A stretch of DNA of 64,000 nt from Branchiostoma lanceolatum (GCF_035083965.1 NC_089731.1:8592501-8656500), one strand, 5' to 3'; numbered from the stretch's first letter, positions 23,430 through 38,400 are shown. Made by a program: numbers and translations. The notes: generated by a model from the letters alone, not told the origin.

Positions 23430-24055
23430 CTCAAACAAGGAACCTACGGTGTTACGTCCCATCCAAGAGGACGTCCCTAATCAAAGCTAGCTATAGGTAC
23501 TCGTTTTCATTTGAGCCGAGTGAAGCTAGAGTAAAGTGCTTTTTCCAAGGGCACAACTGTACGACTTGCTAGGGATTTTAAACCCGGAACGTTTGGATTC
23601 TCAGTCAGCAATATTTACCATAAAGCCATCTGAGCTACCACCGGAGATCTTTGTGGTTTTCTCAGAAGGATGAACTCTGGTTTTTAAAAAAAACGCTTAG
23701 AAAAAAGCAAAGATCCGAACCCATTTAACTAAATCCACAAGAAAGCCATTTAAACTTGATAAAAGCTTGCGTACCGATAGGGGGATATGAGTGAGCCGAG
23801 TGAAGCTAGAGTAAAGTGCTTTTTTAAGGCACAACTGTGCGACTTGCTAGGGATTTGAACCCCAGAACGTTTAAATTCTCAGTCAACAATATTTACCATA
23901 AGGCCACCTGAGCTACCACCGGAGATCTTTGTGGTTTTCCCAGAAGGATGAACCCTGGTTTCTAAAAAAAAGCGTTCAGAAAAAAGCACCATTTAGCTAA
24001 ATCCACAGAAAAGCCATTTAAGCTTGATAAAAGCTTGCGTACCGATAGGGGGGTT
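23430..24055 (-). mobile_element. Two tRNA-derived SINE copies in a 280-bp tandem duplication
   Basis: Direct repeat units start at 23513 and 23793 (gagccgagtgaagctagag). On the minus strand each has a tRNA-like head: ggtagctcaggtggc (A box) at ~23645 and ~23925, and ggttcaaatccctag-like (B box) at ~23565 and ~23850. The common SINE body follows. The unit also includes the flank aaagccatttaa to gcgtaccgatagggg. Confidence 0.75.
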
Positions 24056-25413
24056 AGAGTGAGGACAGGCAAATACCACGGGTGCAAACGATGCAGAGTG
24101 GATGAATGGTGCATAAACGGTAACAAACGGAATATAAACATTATTGAAGACGTCTATGCTCAAGAAAGGTAAAAAGGGAAATGACTGAAAATTGACGACA
24201 GATCCTCTTTACAACCGAATATCTTTCCTAATTCGGTTCAATTCGCTGGAATATGATGCCGTATAAATTACTTTACATACTCTTTACTTAACTGAATAAA
24301 TAACCTAGAGTAATTTTCCACCATATTTCGGAGACCAGGTAATCACATTTATCACATTAATACATCAGGATTGTAGCAAACCACATTCCACGCTTTACAG
24401 AGTGTGATATAGGTACACATGTACAGTTGACTACGTTTAATATTCAGCCATGTCTGCAATATGTTAGAGGAAGACGCATTGAAATAGAGTCTGACACTCT
24501 GGATAATACGGAACGTTGAAGTACCTTGAAACCATTAGCGGGAGTGTGCAACCATGTTCATCATCATTAACAACTCAGTCTAATCTTTCTGAAACATACG
24601 GTACTAGCTAGCTGCATATGCTTCAAATGCCTACTTCAAAGCCATTCATTTCCACATCTTAATCATGTTGCCTGTTTTTGATGTTTGCCTCTTCAAAGTT
24701 TAGATAGCCTCCTTTCTTCTGCTCACAAAGTAATCCTATTAAGTGTCCATTAACTTCCCTTTGTCCTACTACTCCGTGATTGAGGTCAGTGGTCTCCGAC
24801 AGGAGTACTGTTTTTGCCTGTAATTGTGTGTTCGCAGCTATAAATCAGAATGTTTTCGATGGATTTGTTTAAACTTTTCCATGTCGGTAGTTATTGAGGT
24901 CCCGATGATGCACAGTGATTTGGGGCACCGTACCAGTATTTTCCTGTTTTGGAGAATTATAGATTGCCCCCCCCCCCCCTTCTCGAAGGTGTGGTACAGT
25001 CTACATCTGAAATTTGCCTGTGTTATTGAAGCTTTCACTGGCAGTTACTCTCGAAGCAGAGGCTTTGGGTCTTTTATATCTAGCTGTCGCTTGCCCAATA
25101 CGTGTGTTATCCAATCTTGGGCCAACTTGGCTAATCTCTGAGCAGAGGTTAGGCTCCAGCTTGCTACACTTCCTTGTTTGCTGCCTAGTGTTATAACAAA
25201 TCATACATGAAAACAGGTTTTTAATTTTTTTTCTGGCAAAGAAGATGTCAAACACTTTAGCCCGCACCGCAAGTACCACAATTCTAATAACTTCACGGAG
25301 GTTTGTGTCCTACGGACTCTTATTATCCCTGTGTCTGAAAACTAGATGGCCCTTCGAAGCTACGTATGTTTCGTTCATTAATTGCTATACCTAAATACTG
25401 GTGCCTTGCTGTT

Positions 25414-25560
25414 GTCCCTTGTAGATTTATTTATTTATTTCTTGAACTTCTCCATAAAAATGGATGGCATGACGAAACGGGTGTACCCCCGCAAGGGTCA
25501 CCTTTTCAAGGCCGCCATACCGAACAATACAAAATTATACACAAAATCAAAACATGATAA
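25414..25560 (-). mobile_element. 3' tail of a minus-strand non-LTR element
   Basis: On the minus strand the sequence ggagaagttcaag runs into aaataaataaataaat, the short tandem tail seen at 3' ends of CR1/L2-type elements. No coding part remains. Confidence 0.45.
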
Positions 25561-26081
25561 TGCAATAGAAATAACCAATTCATATAACGAAATCGACATA
25601 GAATTCAACTTTAGTCAACTTAACAAAATATACAATACAAAGGTAAAGATGAACTAAAGAAAGAGCACAAGATTCATAATGAGGTAGCAATCTGAACGTT
25701 ACAAATTCAGATTACAAATTACGAGGCCTAACGTTAGTAGCAAGGCAAGTGGAGCAACTGCACTCTAGAGACCATGTTGCTCTAAGTTGAAGGATTGGCA
25801 GAACCTAATTCTCATGATAGATAGCCTTCTTTATTCTACTCACGACGTGATATCATAGTATGTGTCCAGGGTCTTGGATGTTTGATACTTTGACACCCAT
25901 TATCGTTATTAGACATCCATTAGTGGTGTATAAGCGTGTAAAAACACACCACTAGATTCCGTACATATCAACGTTACCTATTACACATTATAAGATTACA
26001 GTTACATGCTACACCAACAGCATGATGCTGGGGGCTGTAGACAACATTTTTACTTGGTCTTATTAGGCTTGCGATTGAAGT

Positions 26082-26178
26082 AGAGAAAAAAATCCCACGT
26101 TTATAAGTAGAAATTATCTAACGTTCAATGATTGAACGTTAGATAATTTCTACTTATAAACGTGGGATTTTTTTCTCT
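26082..26178. repeat. Perfect 97-nt palindrome (48-nt arms, 1-nt centre)
   Basis: The left arm agagaaaaaaatcccacg...cgttcaat is the exact reverse complement of the right arm attgaacg...cgtgggatttttttctct, around the single g at 26130. It lies ~225 bp upstream of the GPCR start codon. Either strand would fold into a full-length hairpin. It may be a foldback element, a small-RNA hairpin or an inverted-repeat assembly artefact. Confidence 0.97.
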
Positions 26179-26402
26179 AAAAGTCCCGAACATGCTTCTC
26201 TGTGTACGTTTGTATAGATAATAGATGATTGACGGGTTGGAATTCTTCACCCAGAGTTCTTTGCGCGTACGCCGTTAAATATAGCCGCATTAGATAGTTC
26301 ATTCAGATTCAACTGAAAGCAGATGCTCGTATCTAACACTAGCATTTTTTGTCTCCCCAAACCTCCCTATTTAGACGTTCGTCTGTAGTTATACCTAAAA
26401 TA

Positions 26403-29400
26403 ATGGACATGGCTCGTAACGTAAACATAACTTGGCCAAACATGTCGTTCGTAGATGATTTTGTTTCCCCAAACAAGAACGCGAGCTCGAATGAAGATTC
26501 GGCCTGGAGTAGATATCAACATGGCTCTCCGATCACCGCCGTCTACATCCTCGTGTACAGTTTGGTGTTTATCCTGTGTGTGCTCGGTAATCTTGGAGTT
26601 TGCTGGGTGGTGGCCAAAACACGGCAACTCCATACCGCCACGTTTTACTTCATATTGAACCTGGCTGTTGCCGATCTGCTAGTAGCGATTTTCTGTATGC
26701 CCTTCACACTGGTGGCGCACATTTTGGTCGGTAAGTCAGCACTTTTTTCTCTTCTTATCTGTAGGTCTGCAATTTTATGTGAGCGTCGCAACAAGTGTGT
26801 TAAACCAATATGTTTTTGCCGTCGATGTGTCCTCTTAGATTTGAATAATTGATCATGGATACTTCAGGAAATCTGATCATCCAGATTTGTGTGCGCGTAT
26901 GTCTTGGCCGTCTTGTGAAGTTTTAACGGTCTGTAATACAGCAATTGGTCTTTTGTATGTACGTCTTTTGTCTAACATGAGCGAAACAAGCGTTAAGCAC
27001 TCCTCACACCAAACTCAATTCGATAATGTCGCAACTGCATTTTTTTTACAGCATTTCAAGTGACATTATTACTTGATGTCTCAGTTTATTCAACAAGAAA
27101 GCACCCAGACGTAATAGGTAGAAGATTGATGACAATTGTACCCAGACGTTCCCGGGAGGAATGTTAAATTGACAGGCAAATGGATTCACGCCGTGCAACA
27201 ACAAAGTCAATTACTGTCAAGGGGCAGCACTGAGGTTAAGATGTGTTCATGTCGCTCCCAAGCAGAAATTATTGTGTTCATGGCATACTAGTGGACGAAA
27301 AAACCCCGCTATGAACGTTGTCCTCAAATATCTTCATGAAAATCACATACTTAGGCATCTACCCTTGCACAGGCAGTTTTATTACACGGGCGTGCGTAGC
27401 GTGTATATGTATAGTTCAAGTAATACTTCGTTTACGCCTGAGCGAGTTGGCATAGGCGCGTTCCCATTGAAATGTGCAAAACACCGTTGTCAGTCTTTGT
27501 CATACCCACATTCCACTGGGGTGGCGACCTCGCTGCGACCGCGCCGCGACCTAAAATTTTACAGTGCGCCCAACGAATTTTACAGATTAAAAAAAAACCT
27601 AATATTTTAATATGCCTCTTGTCTTCTGTTGTCTTTTCAGTCATTCTTTTACATATTACATGAGTTTCTCAATTATGAAGTCAATCTAAGGATTACACAA
27701 ATCCAATTTAGGTGGCAGCGAGATCTCAGCGGGAACGACGTTGATTGGATATGAGCCGGATAACCGGATTTGTCTAATCCTTGATTTCATGAATGGAATA
27801 TCATGCGAAATGCGAAAGTATGTCTGAAAAGACAGTAAAACATACAAGTTGTAAAAAGATGAGTTTTTATCTATGAAATCCGTTGAACACTCTGTTGAAT
27901 TTCGTCTCACAGAGAACGCGCGACGAGAGCGTTGTCCTAGTGGAATGGGGGTATAACGGAAGTTACGCCTGTCGCAAAAAAACACGTTATGCTGTCTTCG
28001 TAAGAAATTAAGGTGTTAGGGGAAAATGAGGAAAGCAACGATGGTGTCAGACTTTCAACCATACCAAGTTGTAAAGACTGGCGACAGTATTCGGCATATT
28101 TCAGTGAGACCGAGCCTGAGGTCTAATATTTTCTTACAGAACCTTGAAGAAATGCTGAAATAATTCAAAAGTAGCGTGAATAATACATTGCTGACGGCTT
28201 AGACAATATCTAAAGACAACTATATCTCTACAACTGGATAAGATACAAAATTTTCTTTGGGGCGTTTCGAGTGACATCCATCACTCTTCTTCAGCGTCAC
28301 CAGAATGAACTGGCAGAAGGAATCTATGAGATGTACCTGGTAGAATATTTTACAGTCATGCTCGCATGCATTAGAATTGATTCATTCTGCCAGTTCATCC
28401 CAGTGACGCTGAAGAAGAGCGGTGAATGTCATTTGATACGTCCGGAGGTAATCTCCAGTTGCAGCGATTGGATTGTCTTTAGATAACATTAGTGATATTT
28501 TCTCACGGATAAACTACAAATTACAGTCATCTACGCGCCTATTTTATTATCAAAGTTGGTGTGATTTGCTATGAAAATTTGTAGTGTGGGGTACTTAACG
28601 ATCGAAATTTCTCACCATTATCGTTTGCGCTATAATTTCTGGACAGTAAAGCCTTATATTTATTATACGGCTCCGATTGAAAACGTACGGGGTCTGTTAG
28701 TCTTTATTCCTTCAATCATGCTCGGGAATATGATAACAAGTCAGGCGCAGCCAAAACTGCCAGCAAGTTTGGATCCACATTTCCCCCATCAAGTCCACAA
28801 AGTACTGTCAAAACTGTTAACTGTGGTGATATTAGGAATATTTTGTCGCTATCGTACCAAACAATATGCTCAGTGAGATTGAATATCTGATAAAAGTTTG
28901 AAGACACATCAACTTGTGTCGTCATTTTGTGGTGAATGGTGCAGCCATGACCAAGTACGACAAAGAAACAACCTGCACGGAAAGAGTGAGTAGTATATGT
29001 ATCAGTCCATTGGCACGTTAAGTTTACATGCCTTGCAAACCTTGCTCTATCTTCTTGCTGGCCTTGACGGTACATTTTGTATAGTTGCTTCAAAATCCAT
29101 TACGCCTCCCCGACTACATGACATTGGCCGTCGAGGTAGATTCCACTCATCATGCAGTGCCTCATGTTTGTATTCATGGTCTCATCATTACCACGTTCAG
29201 GCAGAATTAAGTGTTGGCTTGTTGTATGTACATTTGCAATGATTCGTCCACTACGAGTCGTACTCTATTAGAAAACCTTTTCCAAGGTGGAAAGGTGATG
29301 AATTGCAAAGGGGAGACGTCGGCAACAAGAATTGGCAAGATGCCTGGTTTACTTCCCATGCACGCTGCAAATGATGGCCTGAGTACCGCACAAGAATACA

Positions 29401-32400
29401 GAATCCTAAATGCTGGGCTGAATGTGTCATTAGTAGGTAATTTGGAGGAGACATCGCCAAAGCTTAAGTAGGGGTTTGTACATTGCTGAGTCTTATAGAT
29501 AAGTAGGAGAATATAATGAGCCACAATGGCAATGGATTACGTCTTCTGAAGTTGAGACCAAGCTGTCGCGAGTTACTCTAATTAACCATAGATGCGAGGC
29601 TCTTGATGAGGAGACAAAAGGAGAGATTGGAAACATAACGTAGTTTTCCAATCATACTTCGTTCATATTTCATTTTCCAATCATCTTTCGATCTTTCGTT
29701 GGACAATTTTGTTAGGCTGATTGCACGTACCCCCGTGCCAAGGTGGAGACCATTAGCGAGTTGATGAAGCGGCAATGCTGAGAGTGTACTGCTCGAGACA
29801 TGAAAGAAATGATTGCGTGCACTCTGCATTCCGCATGGGGATACACAGCGGGATCACTCCTCCGTACGAGGCAGTAAAAAGGGGCGAGAAGGTTCCTAGC
29901 GATTGCGTTAGCGGGACCAATTTATGGTGCACAAGCCGGCCATAATGCTCAGCCGAGCAGTATGAAAAGAGAGAGCTTGTGTCTACTGAGAACACTGTCA
30001 GCATGGTAGGGTGCATTTATCCTCTCTTTATGTGACCTTTACGACTGGCAAATCCCTTTTACACGTGTCTATGAACATCGTAAAACCCTGTAAAAACTCT
30101 GTAAAGTTGGCAAAAGTTGCAATTGGTATAAAGAGTTATGTTAGTATTGGAACCAATTTAAGTTCAGTGTTTTCAGACATGTATGGATTCGTCGGGCTTT
30201 GCAATTTACTGCTTTCAATTTACAGGAATTCATTTCCACTTCTCCATGACATCCTCTCTAAAGCAACTTGAGTCAGATGAGATCAGACACTATCATTACC
30301 GTGAGGAGGTATTGGATTCCCTGGTGGATGTCTCAAGTAGTTATAACTCCTTTCACGTCAATTTGTTTCTCAATACATGATACATTGGACTCCTTACGGT
30401 CGGATCCTTAATTCTATCTTGACAGCACCAAGATAATTGGTGTACACGACTATGTTAGAAGAAGAAGAGGGTTTGGGTGGTATTCAACATGTTGAAAGTA
30501 CGTCTAGCTATATGCAAAATGGTACTCCACATTGAAATGATAGCCGAAACTGTCGAAGACACGACAATGTTTGAATTCACACAACGTCATCGTATGTCAG
30601 CTTTAGAGAATCAGTGCAATGACTATTGCATTGAAAAAATACGGACATTGGACAGAATATCTATTTGCAATTGACATTCACAGACAAGATACTGCACAAA
30701 ATTCATTAGCTGGAGGAGTTTTTCGGATAGGTCAGAGTTAGGCTCGCGGTAGGGTCAGGTCATTTTTCTCGTCTTGTTGAAATTATCATTCAGATTAGAA
30801 TTCAAATGTCTGAACGAAGCCAAAAGGGCGTTACATATAAATGCAATCTCGTGCGGACGCCTGCAGCTGGTTTCACAGCCTGTGGCTAGAATCGATCTCG
30901 CACCACGTGTTGGATAGGAAATGTCTTCCAGCTCATGCCAGACTTCCATATCTAAGTCAGTAAAATTAATGAATGGAGATCTCTTTCAGTCCCGGTGGAA
31001 TCAGTGATATATGTGTTCGAGCGCTTGTCAAACGCGCAGCCCTACGTACCATCAGTCACTTGCGGCCGTCAGTCATAATGGACTGTTACCCTAGTGCCTT
31101 GCAATGGACTTCTTTTTCAAGTTGAACCGTTTAAGCTAGAGTTATTCTAACCAAAACAAAAAATGAAGATAGACAACTTTGAGTCCAGTTGAAATTAGCA
31201 ATACATGTAATCTTAGTATTCCAAACCTCATATGTACGCGGGGTAAGCATAATTACTTGCCACCCTCAGTCATGAAGGCCGGTTGCCAAAACTGATTTGG
31301 CATCATCTACTGAACATCCCCTCTTAAAAATTTAACCGTATGTTGGATGGAAATTGCTCTTAACTAAAGATCGACTTGCTTTGAGTCAGCCAAATGAGGG
31401 GAGTTGCAGACTTACACCAGAAAAGATAAGATACGTTATATCATCATCATCATCATCATCATCATCGCAGCTTTCATCTGTCGACGATGCGGGCCACCAC
31501 TGCTTTCCACGCTCTAAGAAGATACGTTTAGTATTCGCTGAATGGGTAATGTTACCGGGAGGGTAATGAGAAAAATTACTTCCTGATCCAACAGAGTTTC
31601 CAGACATCTTAGGGAAATTGCTCTGAGACCGAAACTAAACCTGACCATTAATACCTAATCTAGTAATACACACTCCAGGACATCGCTATTTGAGATTTAG
31701 GCTATTAGCGAACATAAAGAAGCTATACAGGGAATAGTTCCTAATACCTAACTGTTTTCGAGTGAGATGGAACTAGTCTAGATGCATCTTATGTCATAAA
31801 ATTAATGAGCGTCACAGTTAATTGTTAATTCTCCACAGTAACCAGAAAATTGGTACACTTAGAAACCATCGATCGGGTAGATGGACTGGAACGTGCTACT
31901 GATGTGCAGTTAAGTTTGTTGCTTGACGCCGAAATAACCGTCTGCTCTAAATTAGTTTTAGTCAAAGTCTTGAAAGCAACAGCAGTGGTCATAATGTCTA
32001 CAGCATACAAAGTACAAAAGACAGACTCTTTTTTCACTGTTAGATCTAGTTAGCGAGATGTGAAAACATTTGGAGAATTTGCAAAGAAAGATGATACAGG
32101 GTCTGGCAACCACTGGAATATGCATAATGTAGGTCAGGATGCCGTTTTAGCCCTTTCCGACAGAAAACTGCACATCCAAAAGCAAATCTAATCTGTATGT
32201 ACAAAGAAATATAGTCTTCCGACTGAAGGCCTGCTTTGTTTTGAACCCATTGTTCATTCTATTTGCACCAGAAAAATGACCTGACAGCTAGTCTCTCCTC
32301 AAACTTTTTTAGTGTGTCGCCACAACTCGATACTCCACACAATCGTTAGTGTCCTGTAGTGACCTCAAAGTTTTTGACAGAAATTCATTGCTGACCTTGT

Positions 32401-35400
32401 GAAGGTCAGTGAGTGATTTGTCTGCCCCGTGGTTCGAACAAGATGAATTGTCACGATCAATTCGCCATTCCACTAGACGGCAACCTATATCGAATTTGTC
32501 TAATCCTTGATTTCATAATTGGAATGTCATGCAGAGCGTAAAAGACAATAAAAAACACAAAGTGAAGAAAAAAAAAAGATTCGTTTTTTTATCTATGAAA
32601 TTCGTTAAGCGCTCTGTTAAATTTGAGGTCGCAGTGAACGCGCAGCGAGAGCGCCGTCCTAGTGGAATGTGATGGTGGTAACCGATGGCAGATGATATTG
32701 AATATATGCTATATGTTGTCTTAGGTTGGTACATTTTCACATCGGAGTACCCACACTTTGGGCCAACAAAAAGGGTTTTCATTCAATGTTTTAAAGTTAC
32801 TTGGACAAACTGTCTCGTCATGCCAAACTTTACTGCCACCCAAGTTTCAAAAACTGGGAACGGAAAGACTCCTAGCTAACACCTAGATTACAATCACAGA
32901 TATCAGATTGAATGCATGTGGGACTTTATCATTGTTGAGGCAAGGGATCTGGAATCGCTAGTCGAAAATTGCACCAAATGTGCCGTCAAAAGTCCAGCCT
33001 TGTTAGCTTTGGCCCGCTCCCAACGTCCGCCAGCCGCCAACAACACTCCGGTTGAACGGTCCTTTCTAAATGGGCTTTGCGTCACATTTTACTGTAACAG
33101 CAGTAGGCATGCCACTATCTCAACAGCATACTGGCATCAACTGTCCTTTGTTTCAGATTTACTTCTATTAAAGTCTCATTATTTTATAGTGTACAGCTTC
33201 AACAAACTGAGACACTCCCCACCTCCACTATCTTCTGTGTTCCCTTATCTCCCGGATGCAGAATCTGATTGTTCACCACAAATATTGATCGCCCAACTTC
33301 CGGAGGTCGGTGAGTGACTTGTCTGCGACAGTCACCTGCCGTAGGTGATGATGATGTATAGATGGATGTGACAGCCAAAGTACTGATGCTGGATAACTTA
33401 TCCCTTATCATTGATGCCCCTTTCGCGTTTCATTAAAGAGATAGAGGGAGAACAGTCCCTGAGAGCGACGTACGTACGCATTGTACTGGCATTGCTGCTT
33501 GTTGCATGTGAATTGATCAAACTGAATGTTTTAATGCTGACGACTGAGACACAATAAATGAATTAACTACGGTCGCAGGTACTTTAGATATAACACAATT
33601 CTTTTTTTTAACGAACTCGATCAGTACAGGGCTGTAGGTGGCCACTAATCTAAGCACTGAACTAATTGTTACTGTAGCAGCATCTCTTCTGAAGTTTAGA
33701 AACAGGAAATTGAGAATGGAAACATTCAACGAGCTTAAAGAAGAACCTGAGAAATTCACGTTTGCAATTAATTGGAGTATCCGTGGAATTGCAACAGCCG
33801 AGTTGATATCCGATGGTACTTACCTGCCGCGCACTACAGATGAAACTTTTAATATAATTAGAAAGCAGCGAAAGGAACGACTTCATACAGTGCTGCAGTA
33901 TGCATGTGCCTTGTAGCTTCTTGCATTGTATATTGTATATTGTATGTCAACTTGTATATTGTATATTGTGTATGAAATCAAATAAAATTTATAGACGAGA
34001 CAGCTTTCTTTGACCAGTGTCTTAAAATCAAGAACCCGAACATTTGACCACGAAGCACTAACAAATAAAATATTAGAGTAGTAAATACATGTAGCTTGAT
34101 CACGTCTGTAACTCATTACGGTGGAAAATGTAAAGGTTTTGCACCACAGAAACAGTCGAGTTTCCGCATCGACATTTCAGCTGATGTGAGCTGCCTTCAT
34201 CAGGGTGTAATGACCCCTGCTGCTCCGGTCAGATAACATGGGACGCTCCTACTATCACAGCAACTACAAGCCCTTCTGTGCATTTTTCTGATCAGTTATC
34301 TCAACCCATGCCGACAGTAGACTTGTGTAGGCAGCTCATACCTCAAGTAAAATGTTTAATCGGTGCTATCACCACTAGCACGCATCGACATGGCATCTAC
34401 GAGATCGACCATTTCCTATCACTATGCTCATTTCCTGTGTAAAATGAGTTTTACCCTTTATTTCATTCTCGACTGCTTGCAGACGATAAGACTTTCTGCT
34501 TGTGTGGTTACAAATTTATGGTCCGAGTATATCATCACGCCTTTCAAACAGATTTACAAAATAGTTCGTTGCATAGGTGAGTGCTATCTTCCTGAACTGA
34601 AACCGGTCAATGTAGTGTGTGTCGGTTTAGTACGCTTCATTAAACGTTTGTGTGTATGTATATGTATCCGGTTGAAAATGAAATGTGGTGTAAATCTTCT
34701 GTGTCATCGGGTAAGTGAGGTTTGACCTCCCCTGCCTAATTACATATCAACCCCTATTTGCACCCTAAATGTGATGTGGCACAAACGCGGTGAAGCGGTT
34801 TGAAAATGGTTCTACGGCTGCTGATTCTATCAGTGTATATTAGTGAATAGATATATCCTACAGAGGAAATCGTAGGTAAAGAAGAACCTCCGTTAATAGT
34901 CACAGCACGTATCCTGTACGTCAATGGTATCAGGGTATCTCTTATGACATACTCGCGAATTTCTTTGAAATTGTCTTCTCGGGGTTTATTTTACGGTATT
35001 TACGCTCATGCATAGATAGATCTAGATAAGGCTAGTTTACCGTCTTTGCATCTTTGTCGACCATTTACCCGGTTGCAGATGAACACCCGGTAGATGTATC
35101 CTAGGGGCTTGGGTCTAGTATTATCATTCTGGTTCATTTCCAAGGCATCACTGTCAACTTGTCACATTTGATCGAAACCAGCTGTCTCTCTTCTTTCAGT
35201 TGTATGATGACTCCGTTATATCTTGATTGCTTTGCCTTTGTGACAATCTTTCTAAAGACGTTGTCCCGAATACTTGATAGTTTTGATGGCTTACATAAGA
35301 TGGAGTGACAATTTGCCCAAACACCTGGGCCCTACATGGCCAAGAACCGCTAGACATCGAAAAGCTTGGAGTCTGACAAGGGAGGGGTTCCTCCAAAGGA

Positions 35401-38400
35401 GCGATAACGCCCTGGAACGATGATGACATAACGTTAAAATGTATTCTATTTATTAATTTCTTTGCTTGTTTGTTTGTTTGTTTGTTTGTTAGCATGAAGA
35501 AGGTGGTTATTAGCTTCTTATTTCCATCGAATTAATCGTTTTAAGTATGTAAGTTTGTAGATGCATGTGACATTGCATATTGGGCGTGGTCCGTTTTTTT
35601 ATAGATATTGAAATCATCATGATTCCGTTGAGCTGACCTTTGTCTATCAAATATTGGCCGATTGGTCCAAGAGCAGTTTGTATTTGATAAACCAGTCCAA
35701 ATGTCAGCTAGGACACAGTGGTCCAACCGTCCAAGTCTATCACAGCCTCATATCGGAAAACAGGATTATTTTTACCAAGACCTTTGCTTCTGCCTTTTAC
35801 ATGGATAGAGAATTCAAATATCCCTAATCACAGTTAACCTTTATTTTCTAAAAAAAAGAGAAGATACACTACTGCACGCAGGAAAACATCCAATACAATT
35901 TTATACTAAAACAACCATTGACGCCCAATACTCTTGCGGCACCAGTGAGCGTCATGTATTCCCATCACGATCACCATTCGGAAGGATCCCTCTCATCACA
36001 GCAACTATACCATGGCTAATTCAGCTCATGAAAGAAAACGTTTGCTATAGTGGGAAAAGAACTGCAGAAATGGCGGCAAACTTTGAAAAAATAATACTTT
36101 TTATTACATCATGTTTTATTCTATTTCATCTTGCTTTGCTCTATCTTAGATGCAGAATTTTATTTATGGTTTGCTTTGTATAATTTCTTGTTTCATTCTT
36201 TGCTCAATTTCATTCCTTATCTTCATTATACATTTGATTTGATTTTGATCAATTTCAATTGATCTTATCTCATTTTCTCTTAATGGTTCGACTGGGCTTC
36301 TCAAGCTATTATCATTGACTAATAAATCAACCTTTGAGTTCAGAACAGATGAAAGCATGTAACTTCAAAACTGTGTCTGGACCGTGCACTGATCTACAAT
36401 ATACCTTAATATCCTTTGGGGATAACTGTTGATCTTTACAAACAATCTTCTCAAACAATCACTTTCATGTTTCTTTGGGAGGACCGATGTTGAAGTCTAG
36501 TAAATTGCTTTAACTCTAGTGAGATATATTCTGTGTGTAGAATGTACGTTGATAATACCTGACAGACATGCATATAGCTTTGATGTGTTTCTCCATTGAC
36601 GTAAATCTAGACCCAAGGTCTGCTCGTGGCGCCGGTTGTTATGCATCCTCATACGTAAGGGAACTTGCAGCGACTAAGGCTATTGGATAGCGTATATTTG
36701 TGGCTGTATGATTGGCAGATCCAAGGTCAGCCTTTCCATGAAGGCTCGGGTTTTGCCAGAGAAGGTAGTTGGCCTTGAATGGTGTTGATGTAGTAATTTT
36801 CGCGTTCTTGTTGTGATAGTTCTGGTGGATTGATTGCCTTTGAAACAAACAATCTTCTCAAAAAATCACTTTCATGTTTCTTTGGGAGTTCCGATGTTGT
36901 AGTCTAGTAAATTGCTTTAACTCTAGTGAGATATATTCTGTGTGTAGAATGTACGTTGATGATACCTGACAGACATGCATATAGCTTTGATGTGCTTCTC
37001 CATTGACGTAAATCTAGACCCAAGGTCTGCTCGTGGCGCCGGTTGTAATGCATCCTCATATGTAAGGGAACTTGCAGCGACTAAGGCTATTGGATAGCGT
37101 ATATTTGTGGCTGTATGATTGGCAGATCCAAGGTCAGCCTTTCCATGAAGACTCGGGTTTTGCCAGAGAAGGTAGTTGGCCTTGAATGGTGTTGATGTAG
37201 TAATTTTCGCGCACATCCTTATCCTGGGGCTCATGTGTTTAAATGCCTAGATTTGGTATTCTATAAGCCATTGTCAACGCTTTCAGGTCGACACAGTCAA
37301 TTTAAGTCAACTGTCACTATCTTTCTTTCGGTTACATAGTCCTGAACCATCCCACTATGATTCATTTACCCTTGAGGTACAGAAATGGGTACGTTCCTCC
37401 ATGCATAGCTCGGAGTACTTGTTGTGATAGTTCTGGTGGATTAATTGCCTTTGAAATGTGATGTCAACTCTTATAATTCCTACAAGTACCCGAAGAGCGT
37501 CACGTTGACAAGGTCACTTTAAGAGGTCCGCTAATGCAGCACCAGTAATCCCCGAGGTATGCACACTTACACAGACATTGTTGACAAGACTTCTATAACA
37601 TTTTTTAATGTGGCGGTATATGGGTACCCATTAGAATTATGACCTTTGCAAAAGTGGCGAGTGGTTTAAATTTCGAATGTAGCAGTTGGCTGTGCCTACT
37701 GAATATTAAAAAGAGCACTATTGGCTGGTCACTGCTTATTCTTACTGGATCTCTTTTATTTCAGTGTTCAGTGAAAGTAATTTCCATGTTGTCAATTTAG
37801 CTTATCAAGAAGTTATGGGTACTGAAATCCCAAATCAAATATTGCTCATTGTATATCAATATCTTCAAAATTCCATTCAGCTGACCTGAACCTAAGGAAT
37901 ATTGATTTTGATATTTTCCAAAGCTCAAAATTCAGACGTTTAATGTCAGTTGTTGTTTTTCAATAAACACATTTACAGCAAAGATAGGACGCAGTGGCAC
38001 AAAACAATTACACGTCTACCGCCATAGATATCATGTTTTCTACCTTCAGCTTCTCCGATATAATCGTTTTAAAATCGATTTCAAAGAGTTAACGAAATTC
38101 TCCGTAACAGCATGTAGCCCAAAGCGTAAATAAATGTGTTTTTGTATTGCATACCCGATAAACTGCCTAATGGAGTACCACACCAGGTTTGTACTGAAAA
38201 GTACAAGCTGTATACCCGGACAGACCTAGTAAACCCTACTCTTTTCGCTAAGTACGGTGTGTTCTTTATCGTGCTCGAAGTGTGACTTTCCTCAAACAAG
38301 GGACCTTCATTAAACGCCCCCTCCGAGGGACGTCCAAACCGAATCTAGGTACTCATCTTCATCCGAATGAATTGAGGAAATTCGTGCAAAGTGCCTTTCC

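Larger units (their letters stand above)
19966..26081. other. Intergenic, repeat-rich, no gene seen
   Basis: No exon with supporting splice sites was found on either strand. Short ORFs up to ~105 codons are at the level expected by chance. It contains the retrotransposon tails and tandem SINEs listed separately, and a C run at 24966-24979. Confidence 0.5.

Noticed and set aside
26349..26852. 167-codon ORF taken as a whole exon
   Set aside because: It begins at a TTG and reads past the GT-AAGT donor at 26731. ATG 26403 and the donor give a normal receptor exon.
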